A DNA stretch of 64,000 bases from Aplectana chamaeleonis (Eukaryota; Nematoda; Chromadorea; Rhabditida; Cosmocercidae), in NCBI GenBank assembly GCA_029168955.1, contig JAPDOI010000020.1, forward strand, positions 900,501 through 964,500, written 5' to 3'. Positions 1-9,150 of the stretch are shown piece by piece (the first letter of the stretch is position 1; the number at the start of each line of letters is the position of its first letter). A model generated the notes under the pieces. It was not told where the DNA came from and ran no database searches. It saw only the letters and a list, made by a program, of their open reading frames with translations. A program made the translations under genes and the position numbers.

Positions 1-51
1 CGAAGTTGCTGGGATTTTACCCTGCGGGCACTCCTTTCTCGGCGGAAGAAG
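1..51 (+). CDS. Partial exon of gene family X (copy X0)
   Basis: The window opens inside an exon whose last residues read LLGFYPAGTPFSAEEG and which stops at a donor, GAAG|GTAAGA. The same ending and donor recur at 32038 (YPANRPFSAEKG) and 36274 (FHPVDGPFSAEEG), so this is the 3' end of the long X exon seen complete at 35959-36274. The exon ends in phase 1. Homology to the 36.3 kb copy continues into the following intron. The function is unknown and I recognise no domain. The upstream part lies outside the window. Confidence 0.5.
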
Positions 52-645
52 GTAAGATGCGTAACCATCATGTGTTCCATATTATATGCGTAATGAATGT
101 TACAGAGGCGACACAGAGCGTAATGAATGTTACAGAGACGACACAGAGGCGAACGGGAGGTGAAGTGCGTTATCTTGAAGAGTGAACTCGAGGTCAGTTG
201 AAGCCCTTGATTTTTTGAGTTCCAAAGCTTATGTTTCGAGTCTGTTGTCGTTTTCGTAAGTCCTACATCCTCTGTGTGGGAGCCGCAACTTCTGGAGACT
301 ATCCACTTTATTAATCACGAGTGTGCAAACTCAAGGTCCGCCGCTGATCCTCTACTGGCCCTCTACTATGATAATCGACGCGTTCTCGTCCAAAACCGTT
401 ATGCTTCGGCGACAGTGGGAGCGATCGCTGCGTTAGTGCCGCTACTTAACCACCCATCAAGACTCTTGGCGTCCAACTGGTGAGTGTATAGTGGCGGCAG
501 TGACGTATCGATCGCTTGCGGGGTCTTCGATGCAAACCGTGGTCAGTAGAGAATGCGCCGATCACCGTGGTGATGATGGCTAGTTGAGGATCAGTGGCGA
601 ACTATAAGTTCGTACACTTTGGTATAATCGCAGTGTTCATGCATT
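52..645 (+). other. Intron or flank downstream of X, duplicated at 36275-36850
   Basis: No firmly supported gene. The stretch aligns along its length with 36275-36850 and, for the first 150 bases, with 32039-32200. An open stretch at 274-480 ends at a good donor (AACTG|GTGAGT) and could be a further X exon. The block B copy does not keep that frame, so I do not call it. Confidence 0.5.
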
Positions 646-1332
646 AGTTCTTATTGGTATGTTTACACAAGGTGCTGAGTTGATCGCAAAACGCTTGGCT
701 CCGGGCGAGATTGAACCAGCATATTCCCTTTCCGGGAGAGCGCCTTATCGCACTGCACCACCGAAGCCCCAGCGCCGCTCTCACTCAACTGCTCGGTAAA
801 TCTTCACCGAAGCAATCATCCTTTCATCCGCATAACGGGATGAAACAGGAATACCGCCAGAGACTATCTAACAGTCGTAGACCTGTCAAGATGATGCCCT
901 AGTTAAGTCTTACACGATTTTTGGATGTTTTTTTGCCGTAACTGCAGCTTGTGTAAACATACCATAACGTGCACTGCGACGTTGAACTGCAGTTACGGCA
1001 AAAAACATCCAAAAATCGTGTAAGACTTAACTAGGGCATCATCTTGACAGGTCTACGACTGTTAGATAGTCTCTGGAGGTATTCCTGTTTCATCCCGTTA
1101 TGCGGGTGAAAGGATGATTGCTTCGGTGAAGATTTACCGAGCAGTTGAGTGAGAGCGGCGCTGGGGCTTCGGTGGTGCAGTGCGATAAGGCGCTCCCCGG
1201 AAAGGGAATATGCTGCTTCAATCTCGCCCGGAGCCAAGCGTTTTGCGATCAAAAACATACCATAACGTGCACTGCGACGTTGAACTGCAGTTACGGCAAA
1301 AAACATCCAAAAATCGTGTAAGTTCTTATTGG
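646..1332. mobile_element. Fold-back element: 268-bp inverted arms flanked by a 12-bp direct repeat
   Basis: Arms at 680-947 and 987-1252 are near-perfect reverse complements separated by a 39-bp loop, so the DNA can form one long hairpin. AGTTCTTATTGG occurs at 646-657 and again at 1321-1332 and looks like the target duplication. A 38-bp sequence starting CTTACACGATTTTTGG occurs three times (907-945 and, inverted, near 987-1025 and 1283-1320), so the element is compound. It is absent from the homologous stretch at 36.8 kb. It has no coding capacity; the open frames in the arms mirror each other. The superfamily is not determined. Confidence 0.75.
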
Positions 1333-1639
1333 ATCATCTTGTCGCGACGCTGGAAAGATACCCCCGTGTGCGGCTGTCTAACAGCATCGTACAGAGAGGG
1401 GGGTCCCGGTCTCTTGATCGCTTTTAGAATGTTGTCGTAAGACTTGAGCTCTTATGCTCGTTGGGAGTACCAAATCCAAGCTGGGACGGCATATGGCTAA
1501 CTGCTGGATTGACACTGTGTGTGCGCTAACAATACAAAGCCCTAATAAGTCATGAAATATCATAATAAGCTTAAGCATAGTAGAAAAGCTGCAAAGCCTC
1601 AGCTCAATCAGATTAAAGCCGAATTGAGCGTGCTGGAAC

Positions 1640-2340
1640 ATACCCGAATACGGGTGAATGCTGGTGCACAAAGTTTGTGTCAGCTAACTTTGATACACTA
1701 GATCTGGGCACCTGACGGTGTAGGAACTCTGACAATTTGAGGAGCGCACAGCCGACTAACGTTTGCCAGTTGCTCAACAGCAGGGTGACAACAGGTATTG
1801 AGCTGTCCAATTACAGTTGCGAGGCCGACAGTCGGCATGCACTCATCTTGTCATGTAATGCTAGCGGCGAACCGCTGCCGATTGTGTATCAGTTGCGTAA
1901 CAATTGAGTGACAAGTGGCATTTCGTGACAATTGGCAATTATGAGGCCGACAGTTGGCTTATCCAGTCATCTCGGATAAAACCAGGGGCGGAACGCTGGC
2001 AAAAATGTGCAAGTTACCTAAAAACTGCCTAACAACTTGCATTTAGTTGCAGTGCTTCGCACCTCCTCCCTCCACGGCTTGGGGGGGGGGGGGAAATTGC
2101 CTACACAACGGTCTGCGGTGAGAGACCCATCTCGACCCATCGATCTGCCGAGAGACTGGCGGACCGCATTCAGATGAATGCTCAGGAGCGGGAGTAGTCG
2201 AGAGGCTGCTGGCGATCGGCCAGTGTCCTTTCGGACCGCCGGCAGGGTTCTGGCGGAAGGCTGTGCGACACCGGGAATGGTTTCCCGCTCGCCGAGCATG
2301 GACTGGCGGTCTGCCGATCCCATCGTCTGAGAAGAAACAC
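1640..2340. repeat. Dispersed repeat family R, copy 1
   Basis: The stretch carries phrases such as GAGGCCGACAGTTGGC and GCCAGTTGCTCAACAGC. Variants occur at 28430-28800, 54600-54800 and 57170-57350. The 2040-2340 part (ACACCGGGAATGGTTT, CAACGGTCTG) resembles 27720-28130. It has a run of 13 G at about 2081. It is probably a decayed non-autonomous transposon. The long minus-strand open frames here are not supported as genes. Confidence 0.5.
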
Positions 2341-2425
2341 GCCCGCCTGGAAAGCAAGCGATGCAAGTTTAAGCCCTGCCTATATCTAACAGTTTTAGCC
2401 CTGCCTATATCTAACAGCTGCCGAG

Positions 2426-2860
2426 ATGTCGTGCTACCGAGATGTCGTACGTTCGTGCCGTGGCAGTGTGGAGGAAAGAAGATCACCTCCGTGCAAACCG
2501 ACGTCAATCCCTCCGCGGAGAGGGTTTTTGTCATGGGAGAGGTGCTGGCTGGCTGCAGCTCTCCTGAGGATTCTTCTACAAATGGCCGGCGTCGAAAGGA
2601 ATCCAGGACCCGCGAAGAAGAAGAAGTACCCATGTGCCACTTGCGGCAGAGATGTCAATTGGTATGGAACCAGCGTCCAATGTTTTGGATGCGAAAGGTG
2701 GGTGCACTTCTCTTGTTCGGGTCTCAGTTCTGTGAGGCACCACGATTCTTCCTTTCGTTGTATTGTGTGCTCCGCCTCCAGTAACTCAAAATCCTCATCT
2801 ACCAACCGCCCTATCTATTGTACACATCAATCTAAACGGCCTTCGGACCAAGCTTTCTGA
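2426..2860 (+). CDS. Retrotransposon N-terminal frame: 2A-like motif and PHD finger
   Basis: The frame encodes 144 residues. Residues 55-62 read GVERNPGP, the core of a 2A-like ribosome-skipping motif, preceded by a leucine-rich stretch (LLRILLQ) as is usual for such motifs. A C4-H-C3 PHD-type zinc finger follows at about residues 69-115: CATC, CFGC, WVHFSC, CIVC. After the finger the frame runs out of register. The endonuclease continues in another frame that overlaps from 2763. In copy 2 the finger runs straight into the endonuclease, so a small indel near 2825 explains the break. PHD fingers and 2A-like motifs are both known in APE-type non-LTR elements. The start is uncertain because the ATG lies in a short duplicated stretch at the 5' end. 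Confidence 0.8.
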   Translation: MSCYRDVVRSCRGSVEERRSPPCKPTSIPPRRGFLSWERCWLAAALLRILLQMAGVERNPGPAKKKKYPCATCGRDVNWYGTSVQCFGCERWVHFSCSGLSSVRHHDSSFRCIVCSASSNSKSSSTNRPIYCTHQSKRPSDQAF

Positions 2861-5297
2861 ATTATCTCTCTTTGCCCGTACTCATCACCCGGATGTTATC
2901 ATGGTCCAGGAGACCAAACTCTCTCCCTCTGCTACCTCTAGACATCCAAACATCCCGGGCTATACTGCATATCATACTCCCAGGTCATCTCAAGGAGGCG
3001 GAGTCTCTACTTTTGTTCTGTCCTCTCTTCCCTCTCACATTATTCCAAACACTCCAGTGGATGGCACTCTCGAGTACATCCCCATCCATCTACCTCTTGA
3101 AACACCACTTTCTCTTTTTAATATATATATCCCTCCTTCTTCCTCTTGTCCCTCAACATACAATCCTATCCCCCTTCTCAAGCAGCTGTATGACTGCTCT
3201 CTTTCTCCCTCAATTGTCTTTGCGGGTGACTTCAATGCGCACACGTTCTGCTCGTCGCTTGATTCTGATGCTAGAGGAGGTGACGTCGAAGAATGGGCGG
3301 AGGAGTGCGATCTGGTTATCTTAAACGATGGCCAGCCCACTCGTCTCCCTGCCAACGGCCGATCATCTAGCCCAGACATCTCCCTCGTCTCTTCCAATCT
3401 CTCTAATGCCTGCTCTTGGTCGACATCCACAACTCTTTCCAGCGATCACATCCCTGTCTTTGTCGATATTGATCTCTCTAACTCTCTTGCTCCCTATACA
3501 GGTGTTCGTCATCGTTCTTATCTTAATTTAGGCCTTGCAGACTGGAGCCTGTTCAGGGAGGTTGCGCTCCGCCAAGCGGCCGATTATCCGTGGAATGGCG
3601 ATGTACACCAGAAGGAGCGCCACCTATCTGATGCCATCTTGAAGGCTATGAAAGCTGCGATCCCTGAAGGCCGCGTTAAGACCTTCTTTCCCAATGTCAC
3701 CAGGGAAACACTGCAGAAGATAAGGACAAGGGACGCAAAGAGAGCCGCAGATCATCTTGACCCAGACATCGCTGCGCTGGATGATGAGATCAGGAACGAC
3801 CTTGACAGGCACAAGAAGGAAACTTGGGAAAAGTTCACTGAGAAGATGAACTTCAGAAATGGTGCAGCAGCAACGTGGAAGGCCTTGAAAAGGATCTCCG
3901 GAAAGTTCACCTCCGCCGACAATTCCACGATTGAGTTTGAAGATGGAGTCTTCAAATCAGGGAAGGAGGCCGCAAATGCTCTTGGGAAGCATTTTTTCAT
4001 CACTAGAACCAAAAGAGAGAAACAGAACAGAATAACTGTACGGGAACTCTGTAAGTTGCCTCTCATGGATGTAGATGATGCAGTCACGCCTGCACAGGTC
4101 GAGAAGGCGATAAAGGAGATGAGCAACTCGAAGGCATTAGGGCCAGACGGTTTGAGCCCTGCAGTCCTGAAGAGACTGCCCAGTGAACTACTGCCCTTTA
4201 TTGCTGACGTCATAAATACATCGTTTCGTACATGTATTTTACCCCAAAATTGGAAAGTGGCTCGTGTTATTCCACTGCCGAAGCCGGGAAAGTCACCATC
4301 CACGGCTAAAGGGTACCGGCCGATCAGTCTGCTCTCACCCATCGCCAAAATTGCCGAAAAACTGGTTGTGGAGGAGCTTGCCGAGCATAACAGCCAACAG
4401 CAGCACCAACATGGTTTCCGTAAATTACATTCTACAACTACGGCCTTGTTGGAAATTGTGAGCTATGTGCTGGACGGCTTCAATGCCATCAAACCCAAAC
4501 GTACTGTTGGTGTGGCCCTCGACTTAACAAAGGCATTTGACACGGTCAATCTAGGCCTACTATCAGAGAGTCTGTTGAAGTCTACCATCAAGCCATGGCA
4601 GAAGCGGTGGATAACTGCCTTCACTAAAGGACGTCGGGCAAATGTGCTATTCCAGGGACATGTTTCCAATAGCATCCCCATCGCCGCTGGTGTCCCTCAA
4701 GGAGGAGTTTTATCGCCTGCACTTTTCAGTTTATATCTAGAAGATCTGCCCGTTTCCCCTCAAGACATCAAGGTCGTTGCATACGCGGATGATATTACTA
4801 TTCTGTGCCGAGATCGCGACATTAAGGTAGCCACCAGTAAGATCAATGACTACTTGATCGAGTTGAAATGTTTCTTCGATCGCAAAATGCTCACAGTCTC
4901 TGCCTCCAAATCGTCCGTCACCGTCTTTTCCACTGATAATGCAGAGCACAGTGCACATCCTATGGTGAAATGGGACGAAACTCAATTGCAGGCCACCCGA
5001 TTCCCCAAGCTGCTTGGACTCGTGTTGGATCCTTCGTTGAAGTTTCATAAGAACACTGAGCAGAAGCAAGCCACAGTGAAAACAAGACTCAACGTCCTGC
5101 GTGCTCTCGGTGGAACGTCCTGGGGATGCAATAAAGAAACGATCCTGACCACGTATAAGGCTATTGTGCAACCCGCCTTGGGTATGCTGCGCCAGTCTGG
5201 CAGCACATCGTGTCGGACACCTCTTGGTCCAAGCTGCAGCGCGTCCAAAATTGTGCTCTGCGAATTGCAACAGGCTGTTCCAAAAGCTCTCCAATAG
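2763..5297 (+). CDS. Retrotransposon endonuclease-reverse transcriptase (frameshifted at both ends)
   Basis: The open stretch is 844 codons. The N-terminal third is an apurinic-type endonuclease with its signatures in order: HINLNGLR, VQETK, GGGV, AGDFNAH, SPDISLVSSN, SSDHIPV. The reverse transcriptase follows: LPKPGKSPSTAKGYRPISL, GFRKLHSTTTALL, VALDLTKAFDTVN, GVPQGGVLSPALFSLYLEDL and the catalytic YADD at residues 674-677, then a thumb-like region with KLLGLVLDPSLKFHKN. Such proteins nick target DNA and copy the element RNA from the nick (target-primed reverse transcription). The true N-terminus lies in the 2426 frame, so the ATG at 2763 is not the biological start. The frame is lost near 5190, where copy 2 continues with QPALEYAAPVWQH. 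Confidence 0.9.
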   Translation: MCAPPPVTQNPHLPTALSIVHINLNGLRTKLSELSLFARTHHPDVIMVQETKLSPSATSRHPNIPGYTAYHTPRSSQGGGVSTFVLSSLPSHIIPNTPVDGTLEYIPIHLPLETPLSLFNIYIPPSSSCPSTYNPIPLLKQLYDCSLSPSIVFAGDFNAHTFCSSLDSDARGGDVEEWAEECDLVILNDGQPTRLPANGRSSSPDISLVSSNLSNACSWSTSTTLSSDHIPVFVDIDLSNSLAPYTGVRHRSYLNLGLADWSLFREVALRQAADYPWNGDVHQKERHLSDAILKAMKAAIPEGRVKTFFPNVTRETLQKIRTRDAKRAADHLDPDIAALDDEIRNDLDRHKKETWEKFTEKMNFRNGAAATWKALKRISGKFTSADNSTIEFEDGVFKSGKEAANALGKHFFITRTKREKQNRITVRELCKLPLMDVDDAVTPAQVEKAIKEMSNSKALGPDGLSPAVLKRLPSELLPFIADVINTSFRTCILPQNWKVARVIPLPKPGKSPSTAKGYRPISLLSPIAKIAEKLVVEELAEHNSQQQHQHGFRKLHSTTTALLEIVSYVLDGFNAIKPKRTVGVALDLTKAFDTVNLGLLSESLLKSTIKPWQKRWITAFTKGRRANVLFQGHVSNSIPIAAGVPQGGVLSPALFSLYLEDLPVSPQDIKVVAYADDITILCRDRDIKVATSKINDYLIELKCFFDRKMLTVSASKSSVTVFSTDNAEHSAHPMVKWDETQLQATRFPKLLGLVLDPSLKFHKNTEQKQATVKTRLNVLRALGGTSWGCNKETILTTYKAIVQPALGMLRQSGSTSCRTPLGPSCSASKIVLCELQQAVPKALQ

Positions 5298-5851
5298 AGC
5301 ACTTACATGCCGAAGCTCGCATATTGCCAGTTAGGGACCACTGCCAACTCCAGGCGCAACAAATGTACATTAACATCGTGAAGCAGCCGAATCATCGTTC
5401 GCGAAGAGTACTAAACCCGGTGAGAGAGAGATGTATCAGAAAGCCTTTCGCTGATGCTCCGTCGAAAGTAGATGTGCAGAGATGGACTGAAGCACAACAA
5501 GAACGCCTCCGTCTCTTGCGCGCGGAGCATACCCGATTCGTGAACGAACACTTGAGCAGAGTTGCCATAAACCCCATCCTAGGAGTCGCACCTCCAAAGG
5601 TCTCCGAGACAGAGATGGAACTTGGCAGGCGTGCCAGGTGCACCCTTGCATCGTTACGCTGTGGACACTCCCCCATGCTTATGTCATACTTGCATAGGAT
5701 TGACAACAGCAAACCTGACGAGTGTCCTGATTGCGGTAGTCAAAGGCATACTACTGCGCACCTGTTCAATTGCCCGAAAAGACCGACTACATTGACGACA
5801 ATGGATCTGTGGACGAACCCAGTGCTAGTGGCCGAGTTTCTGAACCTATGA
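5210..5851 (+). CDS. Retrotransposon C-terminal frame with Cys/His knuckle
   Basis: This continues the reverse transcriptase after the frameshift near 5190. Residues such as KLQRVQNCALRIATGC and FADAPSKVDVQRW are shared with copy 2 (minus, 15877-16311) and with fragments at 7.8, 32.3, 41.95 and 49.8 kb. Near the end is CPDCGSQRHTTAHLFNCP, a CxxC..HxxxxC knuckle of the type found at the C-terminus of several non-LTR reverse transcriptases, probably for nucleic-acid binding. The protein ends VLVAEFLNL-stop, followed by about 20 bp and the AAG tail. Confidence 0.8.
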   Translation: MSDTSWSKLQRVQNCALRIATGCSKSSPIEHLHAEARILPVRDHCQLQAQQMYINIVKQPNHRSRRVLNPVRERCIRKPFADAPSKVDVQRWTEAQQERLRLLRAEHTRFVNEHLSRVAINPILGVAPPKVSETEMELGRRARCTLASLRCGHSPMLMSYLHRIDNSKPDECPDCGSQRHTTAHLFNCPKRPTTLTTMDLWTNPVLVAEFLNL

Positions 5852-5895
5852 CAGAACCCCTCTCTGTGGCTGCAAAGAAGAAGAAGAACAGTTTT

Positions 5896-6701
5896 GCTGT
5901 CACTCGCGCTGTTAGATCGTACTGGGTTGAAATGGAACCTGGGTGGACCTAAATTATAACACAGTACCTAAGAGTTTTCGTTTCATCAGAAAAATTTCGA
6001 AATTCCTGAGTTGTAGACTAGGCAGTAGAATACTGGCTGGAAGCGGCGAAGTTTGTCAAATGATGGTCGAGCGAACCTTGCTATTTAGGCTGTGGCTCTT
6101 GAGTTGGAACCAGTATGGTGGAGTGTGACGATCGAACACAGTTGGCACTCCAATGAACTCAATATTTGTTATGGAATGTTATAGAACGAGGTTGCTCAAA
6201 TATGTGCACACTCTTAGAATGAGTGCAAAATTGTTATTCGTGAAAGGACCCAGTCGCAACCAAGCACGTATACGGTTTGGTTTCTAGAGGAATGCATTGC
6301 GTAATTTTGCTCAAAGTAGAGACCTAAAAATTCGCGCTTCTTCCTCTTTTATTTATGCGATTGAGTTTTCAAAAAAACTTTTCGAGTGGCGATTTGATGA
6401 AATCCTGATTCAAGGAATGTACACATTTCTGAGGAACACTATTTTGGTATAAGCTAACTTCTTTTGTTAGTTCACCTGTATAACCCACTTGTTAAAGAAG
6501 GTTTGTTGTGTATACATATGTAGTAATATTTTTTTGCTCTGGTCCTTATTGTTTTCGTGTTTCTTGATCTCTTATTGCGTTTTGGTTTTAGTAAAACTAA
6601 TTTTTGTCTAGTGCTCGAAGTGTAGCGCTGGTTATTTCCATTATTTACTGTTACGTGGTAATTTCTTTCCGTTCATTAATGTTCTGCTTCAATCCATCTT
6701 T
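5896..6701 (+). other. 5' flank of H1, homologous to the 5' flank of H4
   Basis: No gene supported. The stretch aligns with 37210-38586 upstream of H4, for example GGCTGTGGCTC..GAGTTG, CCAGTATGGTG and GTGACGATCGAACAC. The block B version carries an insertion (37616-38070) that is missing here. The last 50 bases are pyrimidine-rich and end in the TTTCAG acceptor used by H1, so this is probably the promoter and outron. Confidence 0.6.
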
Positions 6702-6711
6702 CAGCCTAAAA
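6702..6711 (+). promoter_or_regulatory. Putative trans-splice acceptor of H1
   Basis: CTTTCAG is followed by 7 nt (CCTAAAA) and then ATG. The same 7-nt spacing is found at H2, H4, H5 and H6. In nematodes an unpaired 3' splice site this close to the start codon usually accepts a spliced leader. Confidence 0.6.
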
Positions 6712-7083
6712 ATGCGTAAAAAGGTGATTGAAGAGGACATTCGGATATGTTTACTTTATGACTTCACTCTTGGACATAATACAGTGGACACATACAAGAG
6801 ACTTAGCGGAGTCTTTGGTAAGGAGCAGATTTCTCTCCGATCAGTGCAGACGTTTTTCGCGAGGTTTCGCGCCGGCGACTTTGATTTGGATGTGAAAAAG
6901 CCTGGTTCGAAAATGATTGATGACGACGCACTGGAAGCTTTATTGAAAGAGAATCCCAATATGTTGCGGCTTGATATTGCGAAGTTCTTTGGTGTCTCCG
7001 TGTCAACTGTCTATTATCATGTGGATATGCTTTCGAAGGGCAGGAAGTTGAAGTTTACTCCAACTGACCGTCCATACGCAGAG
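6712..7083 (+). CDS. H1 exon 1: mariner-type bipartite HTH protein
   Basis: This 124-codon exon starts at an ATG 7 nt after a TTTCAG acceptor. Residues about 6-60 form the first HTH (Mos1/HTH_48 type: EEDIRICLLYDFTLG, then SLRSVQTFFARFRAGDFDL). A linker follows, then a second HTH at about residues 68-108 (DDDALEALLKENPNMLRLD, FFGVSVSTVYYHVDML). Together these match the two-HTH DNA-binding region of mariner transposases. No DDD/DDE catalytic region follows. The exon ends in phase 0 at GAG|GTTCGT, where the other five HTH exons also end. Reading through the donor gives only 12 more codons. The closest relative is H4, with many silent differences, which suggests constraint. The role is probably sequence-specific DNA binding in the nucleus; targets are unknown. 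Confidence 0.85.
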
Positions 7084-7143
7084 GTTCGTTCAGCTCAGTG
7101 CCTGAGTTCACAGAGATGAGGGTTATTGAAATATTTTTTGCAG

Positions 7144-7225
7144 CAAGTTCCAGTCCATGATCTATTGGGCACAGCGACGCGTTCTACTGATCCAGCGAAA
7201 CGTCTGTCTCAAAGGAGTTCCTTAT
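7144..7225 (+). CDS. H1 exon 2
   Basis: This 82-nt exon lies between a TTTTTTGCAG acceptor and a GTAAGT donor. It is entered in phase 0 and left in phase 1, and reads QVPVHDLLGTATRSTDPAKR then LSQRSSL. H4 has an exon of exactly the same length and phase at 39024-39105 (QVPVHDRLATATRTTHPVKR then PSQRSSL), while the surrounding intron sequence has diverged. It is basic and serine/threonine-rich. It has the same phases as the NLS-like exon of H2, H5 and H6 and may be its counterpart. Confidence 0.7.
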
Positions 7226-7509
7226 GTAAGTTTTCTATATTGCCGCGGGCTTGCGCGACCTGCACTGTATTAGTTTTGAGGATGGTATAACGCAGACGTG
7301 ACGCTGTGCGAAAGTTCTGCGCGGCGGAATTGTGATGTCGTTGTAGCTCTTCTGGGCAACTGAGTGGTTTCTCAAACATCAGATGATAAGGCGTTTGCCC
7401 TTACTCGACTACTATTCATGTGTCGGGGTAAACAGGCAATCTGCCTGTGGTGGTGAAGAAACTGTAGCATTTATGCCGCTACAAGCAGCACGTACCGGCT
7501 AGCGATGGC
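7226..7509 (+). other. Non-coding stretch 3' of H1 exon 2
   Basis: No gene seen. The last 80 bases (GGTGGTGAAGAAACTG, TAGCATTTATGCCGCTAC) match 41808-41870 in block B and form the left side of the target into which retrotransposon copy 3 inserted. Confidence 0.5.
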
Positions 7510-9150
7510 TTTCTCTTTCTTCTGTAGCCACGTAGCGGGATTTCGCCGTAGAAACTGGACGACCGGCAATGGATTTGTTCATAGGTCCGTTGAAATTAGT
7601 CTAGTGGATTTCTTAGGGCAGTTGAATGAATTCTGGCTGCTATGTCCGGGATTATCGCAGTCCGCGCATGCGTATGGTCAGCTACTGTCAATGTTGTTGA
7701 CGTAGGACATAAGCAATATTGATACCACAGTACAGCTAGGCTAGAACACATCTGGCTCGCCTACCGAGTTGAGACTCGGACTCGCAAACTCGAGGCGGCA
7801 CTCCACCTTTCCAAGACAGCCACCTTTTCAAGATCTTCTCAAACGAACTGGGTATGCTCCTCGCGCAGGAGGCGTAACCTTTCTTGATTGGAGTCCGCCC
7901 ATCTCTGCTTATCGACTTCACTAGGAGCGTCTGCGAACGGTGTCCTGTTTGATCTGTCTCTAGCGGTTTCCAGTATTCCTCTTCTCGAATGATTTGGTTG
8001 AGAACGCCTGGAGTTTGCAATGCTCTTTGACTGGCAAGATCTATTGGAGAGCTTGCTTCTCGCACTGTCAGTGGCGTTTCTCAGAGCAGCGTACTGTACA
8101 CGCTGCACAACTTAGTACAGGAGCATTCCGAAAACAGGAGCTGCCCGAAACCAGTTGCTGCCACACTGGTGCAGCCTACTTCAGAGCATGCTGTAATATA
8201 GCTCTATAGGTCGCCAATATAGTCTCTCTGCTGCAGTCCCAGAATATTACGTACAAGGCTCTAGAGACATTGAGGTTTTCCATGACGACTGCTTCCTGGA
8301 AGGGTCGAGAATGAGGCAAAGCAGTTGGGGAGATCTAGCTGCTGGCCGAAGGTAACCATCCCATTTGACGTCACGGGGCACTATGTTCCTTGCGGTCTGT
8401 TGTAAACACTGATAAAGAAGACATCGCGGTGGAAATCGCGAGTATCGTGCTATCGAGAAAGCACTTCAGCTCGACGAGATGTCGCTGATCTTGTTCGCGG
8501 CTCCTTGCAGGTCACGGTACGAGTTCGTAGTAGTGAGGTCGATGGCTTACATAGAAATCTTTGCTCTGAGGCGACTCGGGTAGATCATCTAGATACAGGC
8601 CGAATAAGGCAGGAGACGACACTATTCTGCGTAACGCCGGCTGCTATTGCAGTGCTATCAGAGACGCTCCAGCTCGGCGGCCCTTAGTTAACGTTGCAAC
8701 CCATCGCCTATGCCAGGATGGTAGCCAGGGCTTTAGTAGCTCGTCGGACAACAGTCCCAGATTGAAAAGTTCAAATGCTCTGGCCAAATCGAGGGCGACG
8801 GCCACTTTTCTCGGAGATTCTTAGAGACTTTTCGGAGTTGAACCCATCGACCGCAAAGCTGTCGGTCTCCAGTAGAGCAGTGGTGGTAGAATGAAGCTTC
8901 CTGAATCCAGGTTGATGCTGCTGTGGCCCATTCTGCTCGAACAGGTCCCTTACGATCAGCTTTTTGGCTATCTTCGCGACGGGTGAAAGTCTGCTAATAG
9001 GGCGGGTACCCATAGCCGTGCTTTGGAACTTGCCCGGTTTTGGTAAAGGGATAACGTTCGCGTTCTTCCATGCTTGGGGAAGAGTACAGGTACGAAAAAA
9101 GGAGTTTATATATGTGAGAAACGGTAAAATTTTGAGCGACGGCATTAGCC
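7510..9150 (-). mobile_element. Degenerate 5'-truncated retrotransposon, copy 3
   Basis: The minus strand encodes decayed pieces of the same element. Reverse transcriptase (ITLPQAW-like start, NVIPLPKPGKFQSTAMG, GFRKLHSTTTALL) is at 8771-9145. The thumb and C-terminal region (FADAPSEVDKQRW, ESQLGRRARCVLA) are at 7736-8108. The knuckle region at 7560-7735 is frame-broken. The 3' end is the CTTCTGTAGCC tail remnant at about 7510-7527. It has many stops and frameshifts and is older than copies 1 and 2. The block B counterpart lacks it. Confidence 0.8.

Larger units (their letters stand above)
2419..5886 (+). mobile_element. APE-type non-LTR retrotransposon, copy 1, nearly full length
   Basis: The 5' end at CTGCCGAGATGTCGT matches the 5' end of copy 2. 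The 3' end is GGCTGCAAAG followed by an AAG-repeat tail at 5875-5886. A probable target duplication AACAG lies just before the element (2414-2418) and after the tail (5887-5891). The longer AACAGTTTT also occurs at 2388-2396 and 5887-5895, because a 23-bp flank segment is tandemly duplicated at the 5' edge. Domain order is 2A-like motif, PHD finger, endonuclease, reverse transcriptase, Cys/His knuckle. Two frameshifts, near 2790-2830 and 5180-5210, break what was probably one long frame, so this copy is dead or close to dead. Confidence 0.9.

Noticed and set aside
711..1306. Open frames in the fold-back element arms
   Set aside because: The two frames are mirror translations of the same inverted arm, so they are not independent evidence of coding.
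2043..2633. 196-codon minus-strand open frame
   Set aside because: It lies across a family R repeat and the retrotransposon 5' end, has low-complexity proline runs from a G stretch, and is not kept in the other repeat copies.
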